Positions 1 through 9,044 of a DNA stretch of 64,000 nt are shown here, piece by piece. The notes below the pieces were generated by a model, which had not been told where the DNA came from, made no database searches, and worked only from the letters and a program-made list of their open reading frames with translations. Both the position numbers and the translations under genes were made by a program. Positions within the stretch are counted from its first letter, which is position 1. Every line of letters begins with the position of its first letter. Origin of the DNA: Mobilisporobacter senegalensis (lineage in GTDB: Bacteria; Bacillota; Clostridia; Lachnospirales; Lachnospiraceae); assembly GCF_003752155.1 (NCBI RefSeq), contig NZ_RJVG01000001.1, positions 124,001 to 188,000 of the forward strand, given 5' to 3'.

Positions 1-402
1 AAAAATTTACGCATACAGCAGAATCATCATATAATTGTTGCAAGATGATATCTCCCACATAATTATTGTCATAATATGAGTCTAGTATATAAATATGTTA
101 TAAGTATGTCAATTATATACTATATTGGGAATTGTATCAATACACAAAGCCTTCTAATATATATCATTTTTTTTGACCATTTATTTATATATTATATATA
201 TTTAAAATAAAACTTGGAAGATGTTTTTTCTAAAGAAACGTTAGTGTCTATTCTTATTACTTAAATAATGTAATTCAATTCTTTTATCCTCAAGAAATTT
301 TAAAATCTTCAAGAGACTATTAGAAATACTAACTATAGAAATAGCCCTAGCATCAGTAAAAGCGCATGAGTCCAATAACCCCCAACACTTGACGTAGAAC
401 AA
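1..402. other. Gene-free AT-rich stretch
   Basis: No convincing coding region, RNA or repeat is seen here. The stretch is very AT-rich with short A/T runs. It lies beyond the terminator of the surface-protein gene that follows. Confidence 0.5.
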
Positions 403-431
403 AAAAGGAATGACCTACGGTCATTCCTTTT
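403..431 (-). terminator. Terminator of the Ig-like surface protein gene
   Basis: A perfect 13-bp stem with a 3-nt loop (arms 403-415 and 419-431). Read leftward, it is followed by a T run (complement of the A run at 401-406). It lies 30 bases past the stop codon of the leftward gene. Confidence 0.85.
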
Positions 432-460
432 CACTCATATTACTTAAATAATTTTAAAAA

Positions 461-2899
461 TTATTTAACTGTAAATGATTTGTTAACTTCAACTGTTACT
501 CTTACAGGAGTAGTTCCTTCAGTAACATCTATAGTTACTTTCTTAATATAGTGAGTCTTGTTTGATACGACTTCGTCTACTATAATTGTACCTGGATTAT
601 CTTGCTTTTTACCATTGTAGTAGAATTCGAATGCATCATTGATATCATCACAATTAGTAGTCTTAACTTGTTTAACTTCAACTTTAGGTTGAGTATCTAC
701 AACAACAAAACTTCTATTAAGTTTAATTGTTTTAACGCTACCATCAGTATTTAAATCTTTACTAAGAGTATTACCATCCCATTTGTATTGTGCAATCTTT
801 AATGTAACAGAATAGTTACCTGCATCAAGATTTTTAACAGCTGGAGCACCTACTGTAACAGCAGTTTTTGAAATAGAAGTTGTTCCTACTGGTAAATCAA
901 CTGCACCATTGCTAGCTACTACTTTATTAGTTGATACATTCTTAATTTCATAAGATACGATGTCTGCATATTGAGCAAATACACCACCTCTAAGAACTTT
1001 AACATCAGCAGTGAAAACCTTATTAGATGTAACATCATCATTAACTAATAAATCAATCTTTTCATCACTTAAGCCAAGGCTATATGAAACTGATTTATTT
1101 GTAGGTGCAGCTTGATCTTTAACAATAACTTTAAGATTTTGTACTAAGCCAGCAAATTTAACGTTATAGTTATAAGTTCCAGCTCCATCACCTGTAAAGT
1201 AACTAGTATTTAATCTGATTTCATCACTAACAACAGCCAAAGCAATATCAGGAGCATTTGAAATTGATTCTGGATCTAAGTTATCTGTTCCCCAATTACC
1301 TGCTGCAATCTTATCACCATATTGATCTTTAACTGTTGCTTTAACAGTTGCAGAATCAGCTGGAGTAGAGTTAAGTGCTAGTGTAACTGAATTCTTATCT
1401 AAGCTTAATGAAGCAGCTTTTCTCTTAGCTACAATGTTGATTGGAAGTGATAATACAACTTTATCAGCATCAACATCTTTAACAAGTACATAAGCAGTTC
1501 CTGTAGCTACAGCTGTTAAGCTAGCTTCAAGACCATTACCGTTAACTAATAATACATTTTCATTTGATGAAGATAATGAATATCCTTCAGTCACTTCATC
1601 ACCATTATTATCTTTTAAGTAAACATAAACTGATCTAGAAACAGTATCTTCAACTGCTAACTTATCGTTAAGTGTTGCAGTTGACCAATTAGAAGGTCCC
1701 TTACCTGTTTCAGCTACAGTATATTTGTATTCTTGGAAACCAGCAGCACTCTTGTCAACTGCAGTGATTGTAAGTTCAGTTTCTAATAAACCAACTTCTT
1801 TACCATCTACATAGTCATAAGTATGATATTTAGCTGTTGCTTTTGCAGTGTCACCTGTTTTGAATAAATATAATTTACTTCCTTCAGTATATCCATTAGA
1901 TGTTTCAATATTAAATTCAATCTTAGAATCTTTTACATCACCATATGGATTTTCACTTAAGATAACACCATTAGCATCTTTAGCTAATACTTTAATTTCA
2001 GTTTTAGTTTCAGCTGAAACTGTTGCTGGTGTAATAGCAATACTTGCTACTTTGTTATCAGTTGCTGTGAATTGATAACTGCTATCTTTATAAGTTACTG
2101 TGTAAGTTTTACCATCATTGATTTCAGCAAAAGTTTCTAATGTTACTTTCTTGCCATCAACTTTAGCTTCTTTAATTGCGATATCAAGCTTTGTATCATC
2201 TGCAGTAATCTTGAAATCTGCTGCTTTTGCATCTTTCATATCAGTATTGAATGTTACATCAAGTTTTGTATCGGAGTTTTGAGTTGCGCTTTCAATGAAA
2301 GTACCAACTTTAACTTTGATAGTGTCAACTTTGTTCATTGTGCTTGCATTGCTGCTTGCAGTAGTTGCTTTAGCATATACAGTGATTGTAGCTTCACCAT
2401 TAGCTTTAGCTGTAACTTTACCACCAGTCATACCAACTGTAGCTACTTCTTTGTTATCAGAGAAATATCTGATTACGTCAGTTGAAGTAGATGGAGTTAA
2501 CTCAGCATCAAGTTGAGCTGTATCACCAACTGCTAAAGAGATATCATCACCAAGTTCAACGCTAGTTGCTCTTTGTTTTACTGTGAAAGTCTTTTTGTAA
2601 GATTTTCCAGTTTTTGTGCTCTTAGCAGTGATTGTTACTTTACCAGGTTTTACTGGTTTTAAAACACCACCTGTTAAACCAACTGTTGCTACAGACTTGT
2701 TACTTGAAGTCCATTTTGCATTAACGCCTTTACCAAGCTTTAAGCCATATGACTTAGTCACATATACTGTGCTTGCTGTGCTACCATTTTTTTGAGTAAT
2801 TCCTGCTGCCGCTGAAGCAGTTGCTGCTGGAGCTACAGAAGTTACTACCATTGCGAATGCAAGAGTGGCAGCTAATTTCTTAAAGAAATTCTTCTTCAT
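461..2899 (-). CDS. Secreted Ig-like (BIG2) repeat surface protein
   Basis: An 812-residue exported protein. The N terminus is a clear signal peptide (MKKNFFKK, then a hydrophobic stretch, with probable cleavage after ATASAAA near residue 31). The mature part is made of beta-rich Ig-like modules. Two copies of the BIG2 signature (SVATVGLTGG near residues 69-78 and EVATVGMTGG near 151-160) are visible, followed by more divergent modules. No SLH, CWB2 or LPXTG anchor was seen, so the mode of wall attachment is unknown. A strong promoter, a long leader and an AGGAGG ribosome binding site suggest high expression. An S-layer or major surface-protein role is an inference only. Confidence 0.75.
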   Translation of the reverse strand: MKKNFFKKLAATLAFAMVVTSVAPAATASAAAGITQKNGSTASTVYVTKSYGLKLGKGVNAKWTSSNKSVATVGLTGGVLKPVKPGKVTITAKSTKTGKSYKKTFTVKQRATSVELGDDISLAVGDTAQLDAELTPSTSTDVIRYFSDNKEVATVGMTGGKVTAKANGEATITVYAKATTASSNASTMNKVDTIKVKVGTFIESATQNSDTKLDVTFNTDMKDAKAADFKITADDTKLDIAIKEAKVDGKKVTLETFAEINDGKTYTVTYKDSSYQFTATDNKVASIAITPATVSAETKTEIKVLAKDANGVILSENPYGDVKDSKIEFNIETSNGYTEGSKLYLFKTGDTAKATAKYHTYDYVDGKEVGLLETELTITAVDKSAAGFQEYKYTVAETGKGPSNWSTATLNDKLAVEDTVSRSVYVYLKDNNGDEVTEGYSLSSSNENVLLVNGNGLEASLTAVATGTAYVLVKDVDADKVVLSLPINIVAKRKAASLSLDKNSVTLALNSTPADSATVKATVKDQYGDKIAAGNWGTDNLDPESISNAPDIALAVVSDEIRLNTSYFTGDGAGTYNYNVKFAGLVQNLKVIVKDQAAPTNKSVSYSLGLSDEKIDLLVNDDVTSNKVFTADVKVLRGGVFAQYADIVSYEIKNVSTNKVVASNGAVDLPVGTTSISKTAVTVGAPAVKNLDAGNYSVTLKIAQYKWDGNTLSKDLNTDGSVKTIKLNRSFVVVDTQPKVEVKQVKTTNCDDINDAFEFYYNGKKQDNPGTIIVDEVVSNKTHYIKKVTIDVTEGTTPVRVTVEVNKSFTVK

Positions 2900-3069
2900 A
2901 TTCTTTCTTCCTCCTTAAAATATATGGTTGAGTATTATATTTTCTCATGCTTTCACACCTCTTAGAGATGATTTTCAGGAATATCTACTATATATAATAG
3001 ATTTCCTATGTACTTACTAAGAAAAGTATACAAAGCATACTTAAATATAATCTTTCCAATAACAAGATG

Positions 3070-3098
3070 ATTATAACAATATTCAATCTAAAGGTCAA
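3070..3098 (-). promoter_or_regulatory. Sigma-A promoter of the surface protein gene
   Basis: On the minus strand, TTGACC (3093-3098) and TATAAT (3070-3075) are separated by exactly 17 bases. The predicted transcript start is near 3063, giving a leader of about 160 nt before the ATG at 2899. Confidence 0.75.
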
Positions 3099-3436
3099 GT
3101 CTTTTTTCTTCCAAAGATTACATATTGTATAACTGTCGTGCATTGATAATTCTAGGCTTTAACTGATTATTACCAGTAGTACAAACCCCCCATACCTTAT
3201 TACACTCTTCTCTATGAAACGATTATATTTCAGTCATAGTCATCAGCTAAGAATCATGACCTCGTTGATAATGATCTTGTGCTGTATCCTTGACATGTAT
3301 TTATAATGCCCTAACTTTGTGTCAATTTTATGTCAAGGATTTGTCATAAGTGGTATATTTTAATTTTTTTGTAACATTTATTGGACAATCGGCCATATTC
3401 AGATGGAGTTAACACTAAATTCCAATTAGTATCACT
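3099..3436. other. Intergenic region with a spaced inverted repeat
   Basis: This stretch between the surface protein promoter and the end of threonine synthase has no convincing gene. It contains a 10-bp inverted repeat, TCCTTGACAT at 3287-3296 and its complement at 3330-3339, separated by 33 bases. No poly-T follows it, so it is not an obvious terminator. It could be a protein-binding site. Confidence 0.4.
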
Positions 3437-4924
3437 CTATAACTTTAATATATCTTCTACTGTACTTTGCATATCTGCTGCATCACAAACTTTATCATGA
3501 AGAACCGGCGCAGTTCGAATCTCTTCTATCGCCTTAGGGATATCTGTATTAGATATCTTACTTAATTCATCAATCAATTCAAAGTCTGACAGACTATCAT
3601 ATTTCATATCAATGGAGTTCATGACACTTCTGGCAAATTTATATGGACTCGCAGTAGATGCAATCACTGCCTTGCTGGAATCTTTTGCTGCCTCTTTATA
3701 TTGTTCATATACACTGGCAGCAACTGCGGTATGTGTATCAATTACATATCCTGTATCTTCATAAATTTTCTTAATAATATCAGCTGTGTCACCTTCACTT
3801 GCATATCCGCCTTCAAAATCTTTCAATTGATCTCTCATTTTAACTGTAACTTCATAATTACCTTTATTACTTAAAGAATCCATTAACTCTTTTGTTTTAG
3901 ATGCATCAGATCCGGTAATGCGGTATATCAGTCTCTCCAGATTACTTGAAATCAGAATATCCATGGATGGAGAAGATGTTAATATGAAATCTCTATTTCT
4001 GTCATAAGTTCCTGTGGAAAAGAAATCAAATAACACTTTATTATCATTGGAAGCGCAGATTAGCTTGTTCACCGGCACTCCCATATTCTTGGCATAATAA
4101 GCTGCTAAGATATTTCCAAAGTTACCTGTTGGAACGACTATATTGATGAGTTCATTCTTGGCAATCTCCCCATTCTTATATAATCTTGAATAAGCATATA
4201 CATAATAGACAATCTGAGGTACCAGTCTTCCAATATTAATAGAATTAGCTGAAGAGAATTGGTAACCGCCTTTGTCCATTTTAGCAGCAAGCTCTTTATT
4301 ATTGAACATAGCCTTAACACCACTTTGGGCATCATCAAAATTACCTTTGATTCCTATTACGTAGGTATTATCACCTTTTTGGGTCACCATTTGCTTTTCC
4401 TGAATAGGGCTGACTCCATCTTTGGGATAGAATACTATAATCTTAGTTCCTTCTACATCCGCAAATCCTGCTAAAGCTGCTTTCCCCGTATCACCAGAGG
4501 TTGCAGTCAATATTACGATATCATTCTTTGCATTATTTTTCTTCGCTGAAGTAGTTAGTAAATGAGGTAAAATGGATAATGCCATATCTTTAAATGCAAT
4601 GGTCGCCCCATGAAATAATTCTAAATAATAAGCACCTTCTGCTTTCGCTAAGGGAGCAATCTCCTCAGTATCAAATTTCTCATCGTAAGCTTTATGAATA
4701 CAATTCTTAAGTTCTTCTTCTGTGAAGTCCGTAAAGAATAATTTCATCACTTCATACGCAACTTCCTGATATGTCATTTTTGATAGTTCGTCCATATTTA
4801 CATCAAGAGTTGGGATTACCGTTGGCACAAAAAGACCCCCATCTTCTGCAAGCCCCTTAAGGATAGCCTGTGAAGCAGTTACTAATGTGTCATCACTTCT
4901 AGTACTTTTGTATAAGAGATTCAT
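3437..4924 (-). CDS. thrC: Threonine synthase
   Basis: A 495-residue PLP enzyme that converts O-phosphohomoserine to threonine in the cytoplasm. The PLP lysine is K112 in the motif HGATIAFKDMA, and the glycine-rich phosphate loop GDTGKAA follows near residue 145. Length and N-terminal layout match the longer bacterial/fungal-type ThrC. It stands alone, flanked by its own promoter and by a 500-base gap downstream. No homoserine kinase or dehydrogenase gene is adjacent, and no riboswitch was recognised in its leader. Confidence 0.95.
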   Translation of the reverse strand: MNLLYKSTRSDDTLVTASQAILKGLAEDGGLFVPTVIPTLDVNMDELSKMTYQEVAYEVMKLFFTDFTEEELKNCIHKAYDEKFDTEEIAPLAKAEGAYYLELFHGATIAFKDMALSILPHLLTTSAKKNNAKNDIVILTATSGDTGKAALAGFADVEGTKIIVFYPKDGVSPIQEKQMVTQKGDNTYVIGIKGNFDDAQSGVKAMFNNKELAAKMDKGGYQFSSANSINIGRLVPQIVYYVYAYSRLYKNGEIAKNELINIVVPTGNFGNILAAYYAKNMGVPVNKLICASNDNKVLFDFFSTGTYDRNRDFILTSSPSMDILISSNLERLIYRITGSDASKTKELMDSLSNKGNYEVTVKMRDQLKDFEGGYASEGDTADIIKKIYEDTGYVIDTHTAVAASVYEQYKEAAKDSSKAVIASTASPYKFARSVMNSIDMKYDSLSDFELIDELSKISNTDIPKAIEEIRTAPVLHDKVCDAADMQSTVEDILKL

Positions 4925-4971
4925 ATTTACTCATTCCTTTTTATTATAGTATTGGGTTTCGTGTTTTATGA

Positions 4972-5000
4972 ATTATAACATGTTTAAGTAGGGGATACAA
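4972..5000 (-). promoter_or_regulatory. Promoter of thrC
   Basis: TTGTAT (4995-5000) and TATAAT (4972-4977) lie on the minus strand with a 17-base spacer, about 45 bases upstream of the thrC start codon. Confidence 0.65.
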
Positions 5001-5222
5001 TATTAATATTTAGAATTTAGGTGAATATACTTGTATTTTTATTCACTTTTATATAATATGTTTGAAAGGCTTAAATGTGCAATAAATAACCAGATTTTTA
5101 TACTATGAAACATTTTTATATGAGTTTCTTCTATAATAAATATGTATCTGGAATTTTAAATTTTTATCAAATGAAGCCCAGTTCAAATATTATCTGAACT
5201 ATCACCCAATTTTTACATAATA

Positions 5223-5270
5223 AAAAGATTCTTAATTGCAGAAACCTATTTCTGTAATTAAGAATCTTTT
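5223..5270. terminator. Terminator hairpin downstream of the cell-wall hydrolase
   Basis: Long arms (AAAAGATTCTTAATT... and its near-perfect complement ending at 5270) flank a short loop. T runs are available on both strands. It lies about 100 bases beyond the stop of the leftward hydrolase gene. The rest of 5001-5369 shows no gene. Confidence 0.75.
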
Positions 5271-5369
5271 ATATTACTCTGATTTTAAAATTTAGTAGGA
5301 GATGTGGCATTCCTAGCCTTATAACTATTCATGATAGTTTTGCAGCAGTCTCTCCAATCTGAGTCTACC

Positions 5370-6266
5370 TTATTTATAAAATTCATGGCCTTTATACCGG
5401 AACAACCATGTAAGATTTCTATCAAACCAACTCATGTTACTTGGATCTGCTTTACTTCTTGCTGAGAAATAAAGTGCTCCTTTTGAATAATCTGTTCCGG
5501 CCAGGACTTCATCTACTGCCTGTTTCGTTTTCTTTGTAACTTTAACTGACCAATACCTTCCATCTTTGGTAGGAGAGAATTGAACACGACTTCCATTTCG
5601 CTGGAATACTACTCCTTTTACTGTATCCGGAAACTTCTTGCTTTTTACCCGGTTTAATATAACATTGGCTACTAAGATACGGCCTTTTAAATCCTCTCCA
5701 GTTGCTTCTGCCTCTACAATGCGCTCCAATATTTCTCTTTCTGATGCAGATAAGGTAATTGCGTTGCTTTTTACAGCTTTTTTCCCTTCTTTTATTTTCG
5801 CTGATTTCTTCGCCTTTTCTTGTTGAGTCTTTACTACTGCTGCTTCTCTAGCCTCTTCATCTGCTTCCAATCTGCGAGCTCTATTCTCTTCTATTTCTTC
5901 TTTTTGCTGTTCTTCGAATGCTTCATCTATAGCGCTCACTACCACTGTATTAACAGCGCCCATGCTATAGACATCTGATATAGTTTCTTTCTGAATGATT
6001 GTATCCTGCGGATTTTGATCGACTCGTATGTTTGCTTTCTTGGCTGTTTCTTCGTGCGTTCCTACAAATGAACCTACAATATCTTCGGTCTTTGCATAGG
6101 CTTCAATGACATTTTTGTCCTTTTCCTCTGAAACGTCGGAATTAAGTAGGATAATAATCGCTACCAACGTATAACCTACCACAAGCAGGCTTGATTTATA
6201 ACATGATTCCATGCTTTTTCTAATACGTTTTTTTATTCCTGGAAGAAACGAGTGTATGTTTAGCAT
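5370..6266 (-). CDS. Membrane-anchored SleB-like cell wall hydrolase
   Basis: A 298-residue protein with one N-terminal membrane segment (about residues 26-42). A charged, alanine/glutamate-rich linker follows that is probably helical (about 110-165). The C-terminal Hydrolase_2 domain runs from about 172 to 298. The domain starts with SASEREILERIVEAEA, which holds the acidic residue (E185/E187) expected of the SleB/CwlJ catalytic family, and ends with WLFRYKGHEFY. In this family the domain is a lytic transglycosylase or amidase acting on peptidoglycan, including spore cortex. The substrate here is not known. The gene has its own promoter. Confidence 0.85.
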   Translation of the reverse strand: MLNIHSFLPGIKKRIRKSMESCYKSSLLVVGYTLVAIIILLNSDVSEEKDKNVIEAYAKTEDIVGSFVGTHEETAKKANIRVDQNPQDTIIQKETISDVYSMGAVNTVVVSAIDEAFEEQQKEEIEENRARRLEADEEAREAAVVKTQQEKAKKSAKIKEGKKAVKSNAITLSASEREILERIVEAEATGEDLKGRILVANVILNRVKSKKFPDTVKGVVFQRNGSRVQFSPTKDGRYWSVKVTKKTKQAVDEVLAGTDYSKGALYFSARSKADPSNMSWFDRNLTWLFRYKGHEFYK

Positions 6267-6320
6267 AATATACTTCCTCTTTTCTTAAAAATTTTTATGC
6301 CACATTTTGGGCATAGTTGC

Positions 6321-6348
6321 ATTATATCATCTAACTTATCACTGTCAA
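6321..6348 (-). promoter_or_regulatory. Promoter of the cell wall hydrolase gene
   Basis: TTGACA (6343-6348) and TATAAT (6321-6326) lie on the minus strand with a 16-base spacer. A small hairpin (ATGCC...GGCAT, 6297-6314) falls in the short leader. The following 6349-6853 shows only AT-rich DNA and one unconvincing small leftward reading frame. Confidence 0.75.
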
Positions 6349-6867
6349 TAAGAATCGTTAAATTTTGGAATATGCTCTGAATTTCTTCTCCCACAATTAT
6401 CCATCAATCGGCTTTTTTAACAATTGTTTGTAATGAATTTGCCGATTTTATATACAATATCAACATAATTTAATTAGATAAATATTACATTTATATTAAA
6501 TATTGTGTTCAACATTTTACGTTTTTATTCATTTCGTAATATTTTTTTAATATTTTTAGGAATGAATCCCAAATTTTTCATCTTTTTATTTCGCGTTCCA
6601 CTTCCTTTATTCGTCAATGAGCTATACAAAAATTGAATGAAAACTCTGATTGTGGTATACTTAACTGGAATCAATCTGTTGCGTTTCATGGCTTCAAAGC
6701 CTTTTATATATATGTGAAAAATTGTAAAAAACAATATATTAATAATATATTATGAATGTATGACATGTGACACGATATTATAGATAAAGTAAACCTTAAT
6801 TCGGTGGTCATGGGGTAAAGTTTATTCTATTATATATTTTGTAAGTAAGAAACAGGAGGTGATGAGA

Positions 6868-7668
6868 ATGAAACTACTGCCAGGTGTTTATATCGCTAAG
6901 AAAAAGAACGGTACCTTATATTATCGTTCTTCTATCACCTTTTCCAATAAACATATTAGTCTCGGAAGTTTCTCTGATGAAAATGCAGCTCATGAAGCTT
7001 ATAAAGAAGCATATAATCTTCTTAAAGATTATTCTTATGAGATTGATAATTATAATAAAGGGATTCATTTTCTTTCTTTTGATAAATGGGTTGTATTAAT
7101 TAATTTTCGTGACAACAAAATTTATATTAAAAATCCAATTTATATAATGAATCGATATTTTATCTACTATATTAATATAAATACTTTTTTCAAATTTGAT
7201 GTAGATGACTTGTTCTACTATTCTACCCATAAAATTATGAAAAGAGGAGGTCACCTGTTCGTCTCTGATTACGGAATGCAGATAAATATATTATCCCGTT
7301 ATGGAATTAAAAATTATGGAGTGGTTGGCAGAGATTATAAATTTGCAAATGGAGACTCCACAGATTTACGATATGGCAATATCGAAATTATTAATAAATA
7401 TCATGGAGTATCTAAAATTATCACAAGAGGGTTACCTTTCTATCTTGCGAAGATTCATGTAAATGGAGATATTATAATAGGAAGATATCCTACAGAAGTA
7501 GAAGCCGCAATTGCTTATAACAAAGCTGTGAATCTTTTAAAAGAGCAGGGTATTAAGAAAAATTTTTATGAAAATTATATTGTGGAAGTGGATGAAATCG
7601 AATATGCCAGAATATATCATCAAATCAGGTTAAGTAAAAAAATAAGAAACTATATAGATATAAAGTGA
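6868..7668 (+). CDS. AP2-domain protein with a degenerate HNH-like middle
   Basis: A 266-residue protein with two AP2-type DNA-binding modules. The first is at about residues 3-48 (LPGVYIAKKKNGTLYYR, then ISLGSF and an alanine-rich helix). The second is at about 188-240 (HGVSKII, then IIIGRYPTEVEAAIAYNKA). The segment before the second (about 160-187, RDYKFANGDSTDLRYGNIEI) has the shape of the HNH-nuclease stretch DHINGN..DNRR.NL but lacks its histidines. The likely origin is an HNH-AP2 homing endonuclease that has lost catalysis, now perhaps a DNA-binding protein. ATG 6868 is preferred because AGGAGG (6854-6859) lies 8 bases upstream. The GTG and ATG at 6859 and 6862 overlap or abut that site. 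Function is unknown. Confidence 0.7.
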   Translation: MKLLPGVYIAKKKNGTLYYRSSITFSNKHISLGSFSDENAAHEAYKEAYNLLKDYSYEIDNYNKGIHFLSFDKWVVLINFRDNKIYIKNPIYIMNRYFIYYININTFFKFDVDDLFYYSTHKIMKRGGHLFVSDYGMQINILSRYGIKNYGVVGRDYKFANGDSTDLRYGNIEIINKYHGVSKIITRGLPFYLAKIHVNGDIIIGRYPTEVEAAIAYNKAVNLLKEQGIKKNFYENYIVEVDEIEYARIYHQIRLSKKIRNYIDIK

Positions 7669-7903
7669 AGGAAAAAGCCAATAGATATCATTAAAATACC
7701 TTTAATGGATAAATATTTATTTTTTTTAAAAAAGGGGTACCTTTTTTTACATTTTGTGTTATAATAAATGTATATTTTTCTTCTTCCATTTTCATAGTTC
7801 CAGAATTTGAAGCCACGTTGGCTCAATTTGGTAAGTTAGTAAGATTCGTTTCGGAAAGAATCAATTGCCATATGAGAACCAAGTGGCTCATTTTTCGCGC
7901 AAA
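7669..7903. other. Intergenic region left of element A1
   Basis: No gene is supported. An imperfect inverted repeat (GCCACGTTGGCTC near 7812 and ACCAAGTGGCTC near 7879) encloses a GATTC/GAATC hairpin. It may be a decayed palindrome of the same kind as its neighbour. Confidence 0.4.
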
Positions 7904-8078
7904 CAACAAGCCAAGCGCACAAAAAGAGAAAAGGATTCTCATGCTTGCATGAAAGAATCCTTTTCTCTTTTTGTGCATTAGGCGACTGTCCGCGAACCAA
8001 TTAAAAATTATAGCCGCTATCATTATGATAGCGGCTATAATTTTTAAGGGGGTGAGCAGACAGTCCCTTGGCTTGTTG
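7904..8078. repeat. Composite hairpin element A1
   Basis: A three-armed inverted-repeat element. The outer stem is a perfect 12 bp (7904-7915 with 8067-8078). Arm 1 is a perfect 23-bp stem (7917-7939 with 7954-7976) with CATGCTTGCATG in its loop. The core GGCGACTGTCCGCGAACC follows at 7981-7998. Arm 2 is a perfect 20-bp stem (8003-8022 with 8026-8045) with a 3-base loop. A further 7-bp pairing, GACTGTC/GACAGTC, brackets arm 2. It lies between two convergent genes and may end transcription from both. It is a diverged copy of the elements near 22.1 and 37.6 kb. Confidence 0.85.
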
Positions 8079-8135
8079 GCTATAATCATTTAGAAATCTT
8101 TATTATTTAAATAAATATTATTATACGTCTAAAAT

Positions 8136-9044
8136 CTATTCTTTTGAATTGCCCCTTCTCCTCTTACGCAATGGATTTAAAAACTTTGCTGCTCCTAATA
8201 TAAACACTGCTGATAAAACTAACTGCAATATGACGCTTACTGCAAACCAGTTTTCTATAATTGTAGAATTTCCTTTTCCATACTCACTTAATATTTTTGA
8301 AAATTCTGAATAATTTCCAAATTGATCTGTAATCATGGCTATCATAGTCACAATTGGATTCACCAGTAATATTAATATCAGATTACCTACATCAGGTGGA
8401 TTATACACTCCAACCGATGCATACTGTTTCCCCATCTTAAAAGATATTAGGAGATATGCTGCAAATACAATGGCCGCCGTTCCAAGAATCAATGCGATCA
8501 CTGTTCCATAAGTAAAAACTGTGGCAGAGGTAGTTTTTCTGGCTATTGTTGAGAAGAAAATACCTATGCTTCCAATAAAAACAGCTATTACGATTGCAAG
8601 AAGCATGAGCTGCAATAAATCTATAAATCTGATTCCTCCAACTGCAAAGGAGATTGCTAAAATAGGAAGACTGGAAAATACTAACAATAATAATGAACTA
8701 ATGGAAGAACCTAATTTCCCTAAAACTATTTCGATTGGTTTTAACTTTGTGGTCAGTAATATCTCTAAGGTCTGTCGTTCCCTTTCTCCTGTTATGGAGC
8801 TGGAAGTAAATCCAGGAACAATAAATAGTACAAGACATATTTCAAGAACTGCAATAGTGGTATAGATACTAAGCATATTGGAATAATCTATTCCACCATA
8901 CATTGCGCTCTCTTCAAAAGAAAGGTAAAATGCAAACAATCCGATGATAGCAAGTAAAAGGTTATAAAAGAAAATTATAAAAGCCATTTTTACTGTTCGG
9001 ACGCTAATCTTTAATTCTTTTTTATATACAGGATTTATTTTCAT
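8136..9044 (-). CDS. ABC-2 type transporter permease
   Basis: A 302-residue integral membrane protein with about six hydrophobic segments. The conserved ABC-2 block SSSITGERERQTLEILLTTK (about residues 81-100) sits after the second segment. This block is typical of permeases that pair with a single cytoplasmic ATPase. The start codon overlaps the stop of the upstream ATPase gene by 4 bases, so the two are translationally coupled. It is the last gene of a five-gene leftward operon headed by a two-component system. The substrate is unknown. Confidence 0.85.
   Translation of the reverse strand: MKINPVYKKELKISVRTVKMAFIIFFYNLLLAIIGLFAFYLSFEESAMYGGIDYSNMLSIYTTIAVLEICLVLFIVPGFTSSSITGERERQTLEILLTTKLKPIEIVLGKLGSSISSLLLLVFSSLPILAISFAVGGIRFIDLLQLMLLAIVIAVFIGSIGIFFSTIARKTTSATVFTYGTVIALILGTAAIVFAAYLLISFKMGKQYASVGVYNPPDVGNLILILLVNPIVTMIAMITDQFGNYSEFSKILSEYGKGNSTIIENWFAVSVILQLVLSAVFILGAAKFLNPLRKRRRGNSKE

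Noticed and set aside
3287-3339. Spaced inverted repeat as a terminator
   Set aside because: No T run follows on either strand and the loop is long. It was kept only as an uncharacterised inverted repeat.
6525-6734. A 69-codon leftward reading frame in the gap before the AP2 gene
   Set aside because: No ribosome binding site at the first codon, no recognisable family and a skewed basic composition. A shorter version from the inner ATG remains possible but is not supported.
6785-6830. GGTGGTCATGGGGTAAAG ahead of the AP2 gene as a riboswitch fragment
   Set aside because: The short purine-rich run lacks the flanking stems of any riboswitch I know.
7823-8089. An 88-codon leftward reading frame
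   Set aside because: It lies almost entirely inside the arms of hairpin element A1, has no ribosome binding site, and its codons are explained by the inverted repeats.
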